NCBI GenBank assembly: GCA_017421975.1
Contig: JAFOHE010000317.1
Location: forward strand, 1 to 33,930
Direction: 5' to 3'
Source of the DNA: Pseudomonadota bacterium
GTDB taxonomy: Bacteria; Myxococcota_A; Bradymonadia; UBA4248
DNA: 33,930 nucleotides
Shown here: positions 15,905 to 24,182 of the stretch, in pieces
Layout: each line of letters begins with the position of its first letter
Position numbering within the stretch: position 1 is the stretch's first letter
Notes under the pieces: model-generated
The model's database searches: none
The model's input: the letters and a program-made list of their open reading frames with translations, nothing else
Told to the model about the DNA's origin: nothing
Program-made: the position numbers and the translations under genes

Positions 15905-17362
15905 ATGGTGCGCAATAATCTGAAACAATGGGCCTTGGCAGCCGCTGCGCTTGCTGCCGTCGTCGCTGCCGAAACAATCGAACCAAAGCATGCATCTGCG
16001 GCGGATATCACGGATGTTCTTGATGCTGCGGACGAGGTTTATCTCGAAGATGAACTTGTGGGTGATTCGTTTGATATTTCGCTCAAACCGACGTTTAAGC
16101 AACGCCGTGAGTGGGCAAAACTCAAACGGGAATACGCCAGTTCGGATGATAAGAAGGTTCACCTTTACAATGAGCTTGAGTATGAGCGTGTCATTAATGA
16201 GTTTGATATCGATCTCGAAGTCGGCCTTTTCCACGATCTGTCGTTCCGTATGTCTTTGCCGATCGTGATTTCCGATCAACAGTCCTATCGGTTTGATACA
16301 TCAAGTGACAATCCTGAGCATCATATTTCCAAACAAAATTCGTGGTTCAGCCCCAGTCATACTTCGGAAATGTACCCGTACACTTTCTTTGATCTTAATG
16401 ACAATGAGACACTGAATGGTACGAAGCGATCCGGATTGGGCGACATGAGTTTTGGCATTGCCTGGTCGCCGTACAACACAGAGCGTCATTATATTCCGGA
16501 GCGTCCCTGGAAGGACGAGACGGGGCGTTCAACGATCACACTTGCCTTCGATTACTTTGCGCCGACCGGCAAAGCGCGTGCGATTGACAATTCCTCTGTT
16601 GGTCGTGGCATCCACGAATTTGTTTTTTCGGTCGCGGCGTCTCATCGCTTTTCCTTTGTCGATCCCTACATTGGCTTGAAATTTGGTGTTCCCGTTGGCA
16701 CAAGTGCCTTTAAGGATTACGGTTACAATCAGAAACGCAAGGATCCTGGCCTTTGGGGCAAGATCGATATGGGCATTGAGTTTGTGCCTTATGAGAGTCT
16801 GCGCAAAGATTTCCAGCGCTATGTCAAAATCGATCTTCGCGGTTATTTCAAGTACACCGGTGAAGGCAGGAACTTTAGTGAACTCATGGATGCCTTCGGT
16901 CAGGGGCAGTATTTTGCCGAAGATTCAAATGCGCTTGCCGATGGTTATGGCTGGCTGGCTGAAAAATGGTCGAACGCGGGTTCGAATTACACCGATCTCG
17001 CTGCGGGTAGAAGCGTTGCCCTCAAGGAAGACGGTATCTTTGACTATGAGGGTTATGCGACGCTCGGTGGTGCCCTCAATCTGACGATTCAGCCTGTCCA
17101 GTATGTTCAGATTCGTGCCGGCGTCGCCGTCGATTATACGCAGAACCACTTTATCACGTTTACGAGCGTCGGACGTGACCGCGTCACGTTCGATAAAGAT
17201 GGCAATGTGACGGAAAACAGAGGCGATGGTACGGTCACGACGAACAATATTGAGGAACGTAATCCGGCGTACAGCACGGCGATGGATAAATCGGGTAGCC
17301 GCATTAAACGCACGGAATCGCTCAATCTCGAGTGGTTTGTGGGCCTGAATCTTCAGTATTAA
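15905..17362 (+). CDS. Predicted outer-membrane beta-barrel protein
   Basis: 485 residues. An Ala-rich signal peptide of about 34 residues ends near HASA/AD. The mature protein is rich in aromatic and charged residues alternating in short strands (for example FDISLKPTFKQRREW, STITLAFDYFAPTGKAR, YVKIDLRGYFKYTGEGRNF). It ends with ...VGLNLQY; a terminal aromatic residue is the usual signal for barrel assembly in the outer membrane. The family is not recognised. The ribosome site AAGGAG lies 8 nt before the ATG. The gene stands alone: a divergent region on the left and a strong terminator on the right. A channel or structural role is possible; transport substrate unknown. Confidence 0.8.
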   Translation: MVRNNLKQWALAAAALAAVVAAETIEPKHASAADITDVLDAADEVYLEDELVGDSFDISLKPTFKQRREWAKLKREYASSDDKKVHLYNELEYERVINEFDIDLEVGLFHDLSFRMSLPIVISDQQSYRFDTSSDNPEHHISKQNSWFSPSHTSEMYPYTFFDLNDNETLNGTKRSGLGDMSFGIAWSPYNTERHYIPERPWKDETGRSTITLAFDYFAPTGKARAIDNSSVGRGIHEFVFSVAASHRFSFVDPYIGLKFGVPVGTSAFKDYGYNQKRKDPGLWGKIDMGIEFVPYESLRKDFQRYVKIDLRGYFKYTGEGRNFSELMDAFGQGQYFAEDSNALADGYGWLAEKWSNAGSNYTDLAAGRSVALKEDGIFDYEGYATLGGALNLTIQPVQYVQIRAGVAVDYTQNHFITFTSVGRDRVTFDKDGNVTENRGDGTVTTNNIEERNPAYSTAMDKSGSRIKRTESLNLEWFVGLNLQY

Positions 17363-17383
17363 ACCGAGAGAACATACGAAAAG

Positions 17384-17409
17384 AAAAAGCGCCGCAAGGC
17401 GCTTTTTTT
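17384..17409 (+). terminator. Rho-independent terminator of the barrel gene
   Basis: AAAAAGCGCC / GGCGCTTTTT with a GCAA loop and a run of seven T, starting 22 nt after the stop codon. The A/T tails allow use in both directions. Confidence 0.93.
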
Positions 17410-17481
17410 ATGATAATCATTTTCGGATGATGCCATATCCGTGTATGTAGTTAAGGTGTCTGTTGGCGTCATGCCTGGTTT

Positions 17482-17600
17482 GGGGGCGTTGCGGGGGCAG
17501 GCGCCCACGCAGAGGGGGTAGCGGCGTATGTTCAAAACATGGCTGCCGTTTCACGGCAGCCATGTTTTGAACATAGCTGCGTAGGGGGAGACTTCCCCCG
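17482..17600 (-). repeat. Long hairpin element, copy B (23-bp variable stem)
   Basis: Central hairpin 17527-17575: 23 perfectly paired bases around a TTC loop, TAT at one end and ATA at the other. The flank AGGGGGTAGCGGCG before it and TAGCTGCGTAGGGGG after it match copies A and C. The small outer hairpin (TGCG...GGGC with GCCC...CGCA) differs in sequence from the equivalent hairpin of copy A but still pairs. Unlike most other copies it lies about 120 nt from the preceding stop, beyond that gene's own terminator. Confidence 0.8.
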
Positions 17601-17644
17601 CCACATAAAAAAGTAATGATGAACCATCTTTCGGGAGGTTTGAA

Positions 17645-19090
17645 GTGAATCGAAATTGCTTGGCATGCCTTTTGTCCATCCTTTTATGTCTGTTTTGTTT
17701 TTCGGTTTATGCCGATACGCCAAAGAGCGGTTCAGGCCCTGTCGCAGCAGGCGGGATCGAGGGAAAAGCGGATAAGGCGGCGATGATAGAGGCGTTTAAG
17801 GCGCAAGATTGGCAAAAGGCGATTCAGATTGGTGAAATCTTGACGGTCAGCACCAAAGATGATGCCAGTATCTGGTCGATTTTAGGCGTATCGTATTTTT
17901 CGCTCGCGCAATACGAGAAGGCACTCCACGCGTTTGAGCAGGAAGCGCTTCAAGGAAAGGCGGATAAAAATAACCTTCGCAACATTGCATATTCGAGCAT
18001 TCGTCTGAATAAGCGAAATGGTTGTGATTTGGGTCATCAGGCGCTCGAAGTATTTCCGGAAGATGGGATGCTTCACAACGAGACGGGCAAGATATGTCTG
18101 AGCCAGAAGCAGGTGGAACGCGGTCTGGAACATCTTCAAAAGGCGATCGAGCTTGATAAGAAGAACCCAATTTATGTCACGGATCTGACATCGTATTATT
18201 TTAGGAAAAAAGACAATGCGAATGCGGAAAAGTGGACGGCGAAGGCAATCGCAAACGGCCTCGATATGTCAACGCTTTATACGAACCTCGTGATTGCGTG
18301 TCATCGGCAGGGCAAATATGAAGATGCCGTGCGTTGGGCGGATGAAGGGTATGGCAAAAGGCGCGATCCGCTTTTGCTTTATCATAAGGGAAGCGCGCTC
18401 GTGGCGCTCGGCAAGATGTCGGAAGCGGAGGAAACGCTTGATCAGGCGTTGAAGTCGGGTTTTGGTTTTGTCAAATTCCTGCTTGCGCGCGTCAAGATGT
18501 GTCTGGGCTGTTCTGTCGAAGCTTATGCGACGTGTGCGACGGCGACGCCTGACCCGTGTTGTGAGAAAGAAAAGACGGCATTGTCATATTTTGCGGATGC
18601 CGAAAGCGACCAGATGGAAAACGATACGTACGATGCGTTTGCTGCGCATTACGGCATGGCGCTTATTTTGAATGGGCGTTTTGAGCAGGCGGAACCGCTG
18701 ATCCGCAGTGTTGCCAAGAATGAGAAGAATTATAACCAGGCGCTATTGTCGGCGTCACTGGCGGTTGCCGCATGGAATGCAGAACCGCGGGATGATGCAA
18801 TGGCGCGTCGTTATTACGATGAAGCCATGGAAACGTATGCGGGGTTTAAGTCGCCCGATACATTGTCGCCGGAGCACACGCTTGCGCCACGAGCCATAGC
18901 GATTTTGGGTGCCATTGCTGATTCCCAGAAAGTCGTGGTGCCTGAGGCGTCCAAGCCCCAAAAAGCCAAGGGGTGTGGCTGTGACATGCGTGGCCAGGCG
19001 GATCCTTCGCTTCCGGGTGCCATGGCGATTTTGATGATAGTGGGGGCTGCGTTGTCGCTCAGACGCAGGAAAAATTCCGTTAACCGATAA
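17645..19090 (+). CDS. Secreted TPR-repeat protein with MYXO-CTERM-like tail
   Basis: 481 residues. The signal peptide (MNRNCLACLLSILLCLF...) is cut near VYA/DTP. Several tetratricopeptide-like helical pairs follow (residues about 40-290, for example SIWSILGVSYFSLAQYEKAL and ALVALGKMSEAEETLDQAL), which usually bind other proteins. A Cys-rich patch (MCLGCSVEAYATC ... PCCEKEK) lies near 290-305. The C-terminus has GCGCDMRG, a hydrophobic helix (GAMAILMIVGAALSL) and RRRK, the arrangement of MYXO-CTERM sorting tails, in which Cys is the presumed processing or lipid site. The start is GTG at 17645, fixed by GGGAGG 5-6 nt upstream. polA follows after 11 nt, so the two may be cotranscribed. Confidence 0.85.
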   Translation: MNRNCLACLLSILLCLFCFSVYADTPKSGSGPVAAGGIEGKADKAAMIEAFKAQDWQKAIQIGEILTVSTKDDASIWSILGVSYFSLAQYEKALHAFEQEALQGKADKNNLRNIAYSSIRLNKRNGCDLGHQALEVFPEDGMLHNETGKICLSQKQVERGLEHLQKAIELDKKNPIYVTDLTSYYFRKKDNANAEKWTAKAIANGLDMSTLYTNLVIACHRQGKYEDAVRWADEGYGKRRDPLLLYHKGSALVALGKMSEAEETLDQALKSGFGFVKFLLARVKMCLGCSVEAYATCATATPDPCCEKEKTALSYFADAESDQMENDTYDAFAAHYGMALILNGRFEQAEPLIRSVAKNEKNYNQALLSASLAVAAWNAEPRDDAMARRYYDEAMETYAGFKSPDTLSPEHTLAPRAIAILGAIADSQKVVVPEASKPQKAKGCGCDMRGQADPSLPGAMAILMIVGAALSLRRRKNSVNR

Positions 19091-19101
19091 ATATCTATGA
19101 T

Positions 19102-21954
19102 ATGAAACTGCTCATTTTTGACGCTTCCAACTATATGTTTCGGGCCTATTTTGCGTCCGTCCGCCGTCTTGCGGACGGCACGATGGTGCCTATTGCGACG
19201 ACGAAGGCGGGTGAACCGACGAATGCCATGTTCTTTTTTACGAACATGGTGCTTGCGACAGTCAACCAGGTCAAACCGGATGTCGTTGCTTTTGCTTATG
19301 ACTGCCGTCGCACGGAGTCGTTTCGTTTTACGGAGCTTCTGCCGACGTACAAGGCACAGCGTCCGCCGCTTCCCGATGCCTTTTGCCAGCAGATTCCCGT
19401 CTGTCGTGAAATTGTCGATGCCATGGGTTATCGGAGCTATGCTGCTGACACGTTTGAAGCGGATGATGTCATTGCCACATTGACGCGTCAGGCGCATGAA
19501 GCGGGTTGCCAGGTCGTGATTGCCTCGCCGGATAAGGATTTGTGGCAGTTGATCCATGAAGATGGGTCGGTGGTGCTCGTCTGTGATTCGGCATCAGCGA
19601 AGCAGAAAACCATGAAATGGATCATGTATGCGGATGTGCTTGAGCGGTTTAGAGTGCCACCGGAAAAGGTGGCGGATGTCCTCGCACTTTCGGGGGACAC
19701 GAGCGACAATATTCCCGGATGCAAGGGAATTGGTGAAGTGACGGCAGGGAAGCTCATCGCCGAATTTGGCGATCTCGAAACCCTCATGTCGCGCCTCAGT
19801 GAGATTAAGAAACCGGCACAGCTCAAGAATTTGACGGAATTTGCGCCACAGGCAGCACTTTCCAAAAAACTCGTGTCGTTGCGTTACGATGTGCCTGTCA
19901 CGCTTGCATTGTCGGATCGTCCGCGTGACGATGAAAGGCTTCGTGCGATCTTTGTGCGATATGAACTTCGTAAACTTCTTCGGGATGTTTTGGGGGAATC
20001 GGAGCGCCTGGAAGAGGAAGCTGCCCGTATGGCTGCGACGGCTGATCCACTCATGGTTGAACCTGCTCGAGTGCCTGCGGCGAGAACTATACCAGAAGCG
20101 GTTTTACGGCCTACGCTTGAAGCGCCGAAGCTCGCCTGGCCCATGTTGAAGACAGAGGTGTGTCAAACGGTCGAGAGCCTGGACTCATTTTTCAGAAGTG
20201 CGAAAAAAACGGGCCTCGTAGGCGTATGGCCGATATGGGCGGAAGCGACGCCATACAGTTTGGCGGGACTGGCTTTGGCGACGCGGGAAACGGCAGTATA
20301 TGTGCATGGTAAATCCATTCAGGCGTCGCTTTTTGAATCCATGGATCATGCATCATCCGTTCTTGTCGGCGCGCTCGATCGTCTTTTGAATTTGAACGTC
20401 CGAAAAGTCGTTTTTGGCGTCAAACCGTTTGTCAAATGGCATCTTTATAAGGGGCGAGCCTTTGATATCGCACTATGGCAGGATGTAGAGATTCAGGCGT
20501 ACCTCGTCCATCCCGAACAGGCACCATTGGATTTTGCGTCTGTCGTGCGCATGTATTTGGGATATGACCTTGTGGAGACGCCGGAGACGTGGCTTGGCAC
20601 GGGGAAGAAACGATGCTTGCCCGAGTCACAGACGTCGAGCCTGGCAGCAAGCTGTGCCGGTCAATGGGCGCAGCTTGTTTTGCAGCTTGCGTTGTGTCTT
20701 GACCGCGAACTTGAAGCCCATGACCTTCGCCGCGTCTATGAGACGCTTGATCTTCCGTTGGCCCCCATTCTTGCGCGCATGGAGTACGAAGGTGTCCGCC
20801 TTGATCTGGATGCGCTCAGCGCTCTGTCAACAGATTATGGTGAGCGTCTCAAATCCATTGAAAGCAAAGCCGCATCTTATGTGGGCAGTGATTTCAACAT
20901 TAACAGTCCGAAACAGGTGGCTGAATTTCTTTATAAAAAACTTGGGCTTGTGCCTGCCCGCAAAAAGAAGACGTCGAGCGGTGTCTATTCGACGGATGAA
21001 GAGACGCTCGAATCGCTTTCGGAAGAGCACCCTTTGCCACGGCTGATATTGGATTATCGGGCGCTTGCGAAACTCAAATCGACGTATGCGGATGCGTTGC
21101 TCTCGCAAGTGGATTCGACGGATCAGCGCATCCACGGACGTTTTAATGCTTGTGTGACGGCGACGACGCGCCTTTCGAGTTCTGATCCCAATCTTCAAAA
21201 CATTCCTTCGCGCGATGAAGAGGGAAGAAAAATCAAGCGAGCCTTTGTGGCGAGGCCCGGGTGGTCTTTTGTCGGGGCAGATTACAGTCAGATTGAACTT
21301 CGCCTGATGGCGGCATTTTCGGGGGAAAAAGTTCTGTGTGATGCCTATTGTGCCAATGAGGATGTCCACAAAAAGACGGCGGCAGCCGTATTCGATATCG
21401 ACGTGGATGCCGTGACGAAGTCGCAGCGACAGGTCGGTAAAACGATCAATTTTGCGCTTTTATATGGCATGGGTGCGCAAAAACTCGCCCGAGAAACGGG
21501 GTATTCGACGAAGGAAGCGAAGGTGTTTCTCGATAAATTCAAGGCGCAGTTTCCGACGTTGACGGCGTGGTTTGCCAAGACCCTTGATGCGGCGAGGCAA
21601 TCGGGAGAGACGCGCACGTTGTTTGGACATCGACGTGTGATGCCAGAGCTTTTTAGCACACAGCCGGTCGTTCAGGCTGCGGGCGAGCGCATCGCACAAA
21701 ATGCCCCTGTGCAGGGCGGCGCAAGCGATGTCGTGAAAATGGCGATGATTCGTCTTGATCGCGCCATGGCAGAAAATGGGTTGCAGGCAAAGCTCCTCAT
21801 TCAAGTGCATGATGAACTCCTCGTCGAATGTCCCGATGACGAAGTCCGGCGTGTCAGTGCGCTTCTTCGCGAAGCCATGGAGGGAGCGGCAGCACTTGCG
21901 GTACCACTCGTCGTCGCGCTCAAAGTTGGCAAATCGTGGGCGGATATGGCGTAA
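19102..21954 (+). CDS. polA: DNA polymerase I
   Basis: Repair and Okazaki-fragment-processing polymerase, 950 residues. The 5' nuclease domain (1-300) has FDASNYMFRAYF, FEADDVIA, SPDKDL and GDTSDNIPG. The middle section (about 350-560) occupies the place of the 3'-5' exonuclease but lacks the acidic DxE-type motif: LVGVWPIWAEATPYSL stands where the first motif is expected, so proofreading is probably absent. The polymerase domain is complete: motif A DYSQIELR (D727), motif B RQVGKTINFALLYG (K780, F784) and motif C QVHDE (901-905). Motif B has Ala after NF where Gly is usual. The ATG is 11 nt after the TPR gene and has a poor ribosome site, so coupling is likely. A terminator follows. Confidence 0.96.
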   Translation: MKLLIFDASNYMFRAYFASVRRLADGTMVPIATTKAGEPTNAMFFFTNMVLATVNQVKPDVVAFAYDCRRTESFRFTELLPTYKAQRPPLPDAFCQQIPVCREIVDAMGYRSYAADTFEADDVIATLTRQAHEAGCQVVIASPDKDLWQLIHEDGSVVLVCDSASAKQKTMKWIMYADVLERFRVPPEKVADVLALSGDTSDNIPGCKGIGEVTAGKLIAEFGDLETLMSRLSEIKKPAQLKNLTEFAPQAALSKKLVSLRYDVPVTLALSDRPRDDERLRAIFVRYELRKLLRDVLGESERLEEEAARMAATADPLMVEPARVPAARTIPEAVLRPTLEAPKLAWPMLKTEVCQTVESLDSFFRSAKKTGLVGVWPIWAEATPYSLAGLALATRETAVYVHGKSIQASLFESMDHASSVLVGALDRLLNLNVRKVVFGVKPFVKWHLYKGRAFDIALWQDVEIQAYLVHPEQAPLDFASVVRMYLGYDLVETPETWLGTGKKRCLPESQTSSLAASCAGQWAQLVLQLALCLDRELEAHDLRRVYETLDLPLAPILARMEYEGVRLDLDALSALSTDYGERLKSIESKAASYVGSDFNINSPKQVAEFLYKKLGLVPARKKKTSSGVYSTDEETLESLSEEHPLPRLILDYRALAKLKSTYADALLSQVDSTDQRIHGRFNACVTATTRLSSSDPNLQNIPSRDEEGRKIKRAFVARPGWSFVGADYSQIELRLMAAFSGEKVLCDAYCANEDVHKKTAAAVFDIDVDAVTKSQRQVGKTINFALLYGMGAQKLARETGYSTKEAKVFLDKFKAQFPTLTAWFAKTLDAARQSGETRTLFGHRRVMPELFSTQPVVQAAGERIAQNAPVQGGASDVVKMAMIRLDRAMAENGLQAKLLIQVHDELLVECPDDEVRRVSALLREAMEGAAALAVPLVVALKVGKSWADMA

Positions 21955-21964
21955 TATCAGGCGT

Positions 21965-22020
21965 GCCATTTGTGGGGAAGTCCACAAAAAGTCCCCACAA
22001 ACAAATGGAATGGCTTTTTT
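21965..22020 (+). terminator. Terminator of polA
   Basis: GCCATT (21965-21970) pairs with AATGGC (22009-22014), closing an inner stem TGTGGGGA/TCCCCACA, and a run of six T (22015-22020) follows directly. A second small hairpin TGGGGA/TCCCCA spans 22020-22049. The TAT/ATA signature of the intergenic hairpin family is absent. Confidence 0.65.
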
Positions 22021-22118
22021 GGGGAAGTTTCAACTTGCGTTTGTCCCCATGATACGCCATAAAACGTCATCCAAGGCTTAGTGCGGTTGAAGACACTTTT
22101 GGGCGCTGTTTTCGATTC

Positions 22119-22988
22119 ATGTTTGAGCAATTTTTTTCGAATTTTTACGATTATTCCGTGATGGATGTCCTGCTTGCATTGTTGGACATCCTCATCGTCT
22201 GGTATTTGCTTTATCAGATCCTCATGCTCATCCGTGGCACGAAGGCGATGCAGATTCTCGTGGGTCTGTTTATCTTTGCGTTGCTCTATTTTTTGTCCCA
22301 GCCGAGTATTTTGGATCTTGCGACGTTAAACTGGGTGTTTGACAAGTTTATCTCGTCGATTGTTGTGATCCTGGTCATCATTTTCCAGGAAGATATTCGT
22401 CGCGGTCTGAGTCAGTTTGGTAAATCTGGTTCGCTCGTGGCGAGTGCGAGCAATATCACCCTAGGCGCATCGCCGATTGAAGAGATCGTCAAGGCAGCGA
22501 GCATATTGAGCGAGCGAAAGATTGGTGCGCTGATTGCCATTGAAATGGATGCGTCGCTCGATCAGTACATGGTTGAAGGTGTACGCGTCGATGCTTCGAT
22601 TTCGAAGGAACTTCTCGTCGCGCTTTTTATTCCATACAAAGCGAATCCGACACATGACGGTGCTGTGATTATTCGCAACCATCGCATCGACAGAGCTGCG
22701 TGTTTTCTGCCGCTTTCGGCGAACGACCAGATCGACAAAGCTCTCGGCACGCGCCATCGTGCGGCGATTGGATTGAGCGAATCAACCGATGCCGTTATTG
22801 TCGTCGTATCTGAAGAAACCGGCGCAATTTCGATTGCCCACAATGAACAGCTTTTACGCAAGCTGACGCCGGAAGCCCTTCGTGATGAGCTTCATAAGCT
22901 CTTTGTTTCTAATGAAGATGCCAATTCCAAGAATAATAACGGACTGTCGCTTTTCCAGCGTCTTAAAAAGCTTCTTCACATATCCTGA
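22119..22988 (+). CDS. cdaA: Diadenylate cyclase CdaA
   Basis: Makes the second messenger c-di-AMP from two ATP at the inner membrane. The 289 residues begin with three membrane helices (about 16-36, 43-60, 76-90), the CdaA (YbbP) topology. The DAC catalytic domain follows with DGAVII (180-185), GTRHRAAIG (210-218) and SEETGAIS (231-238), all diagnostic. The length matches the family. There is no strong ribosome site at the ATG. The next gene encodes a YbbR-domain protein 21 nt downstream; cdaA-cdaR is a widespread pair in which CdaR modulates the cyclase. In many bacteria glmM follows; here it does not. Confidence 0.96.
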   Translation: MFEQFFSNFYDYSVMDVLLALLDILIVWYLLYQILMLIRGTKAMQILVGLFIFALLYFLSQPSILDLATLNWVFDKFISSIVVILVIIFQEDIRRGLSQFGKSGSLVASASNITLGASPIEEIVKAASILSERKIGALIAIEMDASLDQYMVEGVRVDASISKELLVALFIPYKANPTHDGAVIIRNHRIDRAACFLPLSANDQIDKALGTRHRAAIGLSESTDAVIVVVSEETGAISIAHNEQLLRKLTPEALRDELHKLFVSNEDANSKNNNGLSLFQRLKKLLHIS

Positions 22989-23009
22989 TGCGCATGGGAG
23001 AGACGAACG

Positions 23010-24104
23010 ATGCCCGTAAAAAATCCAGTCATAACCCAAACGCAGGAGCTGAGACGCAAGAAAAAACGGACGCTTGCGGACAGATTGAAATCGAATCGTC
23101 CGCAGAAGCTGCTTGCGCTTGCCTGTACACTGATGCTTTTTGTCCTCGTCCTGAGTGACCGCAATATGACCATGACGTTTGACGAGATTCCCGTCATTAT
23201 ACGTGTGCCCGACGGCTATGCTCAGCTTGGTGGTGATACGTCGCCAATGGTCAATGTGAAGATTTATGGCCGTGCATCTAAGCTTCGTCAGGTGACGCGC
23301 GATGATTTGGGTACGCTTTCGATTAACCCACCGGCGCGCGAAGGTAACGTTCAGATCACGCTTCATGCCGATATGATGTCAATGCCCGACGGCGTCAAGG
23401 TCGAGAAATTCCAGCCGGAGTTTATTGGGTTAAACCTCGAACAAATTGCTCGTCGATCAATTCCATTGACGACGGATCATGCCTTTACGGGAGAGCTTGC
23501 GCCCGGATATCAGTTGGGAGAGATCAAGCTCAATCCTTCGGAAATCGAGATCACAGGCGCCAAATCGCTCGTTGATGAGACGACACAGCTCTATATTGAG
23601 CCGATTGATCTGACCGGAAAGGCAGCGTCTTTTACGGCTTCTCGATGGGCGATTCTGAACCGGGCAGGGGTTAAGGCGACGACGACAACGCGCGTTGAAG
23701 TGTCTGTCAATATTGTTTCAAAAGCGAAGCAGCACGTCGTCCTCGGTGTGCCCATTGAGCCGATTAATCTCTCGAAAGCGCACGAATTTGTGCCTCCGAC
23801 GATCGATCTGACCCTCGTCGGAGATGAGGAAGCTCTGTCGAAAGTGGATACGACACACCTCTTTGTGACGATTGATGCCGCAGCCGATAATACACAACCG
23901 ACCCATTCGCGCCTCATTGAACAGCGCGAAATCATGGTTCCCAATCTTCCGACAGGCGTCGGGTTCGACGAATCAAAGATTCCATCGATTTTGCTTAAAG
24001 TGACTGATGATGTGCCAATTCAGCCACCGGTTGAACAGGCGCATGGCATGCAGAACGCACCTGCAGATGTGCCGCCAGGTGTGGTGAATGTACCGGCAGA
24101 ATAA
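23010..24104 (+). CDS. cdaR: YbbR-domain protein (CdaR-like regulator of CdaA)
   Basis: 364 residues. A basic cytoplasmic start (ELRRKKKRTLADRLKSN) leads into one membrane helix (about 32-50, LLALACTLMLFVLVLS). The rest would lie in the periplasm as three or four YbbR-like repeats, with recurring patterns such as IPVIIRVPDGYA, SIPLTTDHAFTGELAPGY and VVLGVPIEPINL, each followed by a VxI/TG element. In Firmicutes CdaR binds CdaA and tunes c-di-AMP output; the same is inferred here from synteny. The C-terminus is Pro-rich. GGGAGAG precedes the ATG by 7 nt. Hairpin locus G begins 6 nt after the stop. Confidence 0.9.
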   Translation: MPVKNPVITQTQELRRKKKRTLADRLKSNRPQKLLALACTLMLFVLVLSDRNMTMTFDEIPVIIRVPDGYAQLGGDTSPMVNVKIYGRASKLRQVTRDDLGTLSINPPAREGNVQITLHADMMSMPDGVKVEKFQPEFIGLNLEQIARRSIPLTTDHAFTGELAPGYQLGEIKLNPSEIEITGAKSLVDETTQLYIEPIDLTGKAASFTASRWAILNRAGVKATTTTRVEVSVNIVSKAKQHVVLGVPIEPINLSKAHEFVPPTIDLTLVGDEEALSKVDTTHLFVTIDAAADNTQPTHSRLIEQREIMVPNLPTGVGFDESKIPSILLKVTDDVPIQPPVEQAHGMQNAPADVPPGVVNVPAE

Positions 24105-24110
24105 ACGTGA

Positions 24111-24182
24111 GCGCCAGCTATGGTCCGTTGGCCCATACGCTGGCGCGTCGTGGCTTCTCGCGTTCGCTCAATACGCCACGAC
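24111..24182 (+). repeat. Hairpin units (locus G) between convergent genes
   Basis: Unit G1, 24111-24146: GCGCCAGC, TATGG..., ...CCATA, unpaired C, GCTGGCGC; an 8-bp base stem with the family junction. Unit G2, 24147-24182: GTCGTGGC and GCCACGAC pair (8 bp) around an interior ending AATA then unpaired C, but the left TAT is missing. G2 abuts the stop codon of the L,D-transpeptidase on the other strand. The pair fills the whole gap between two convergent genes and may terminate both. Confidence 0.72.
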
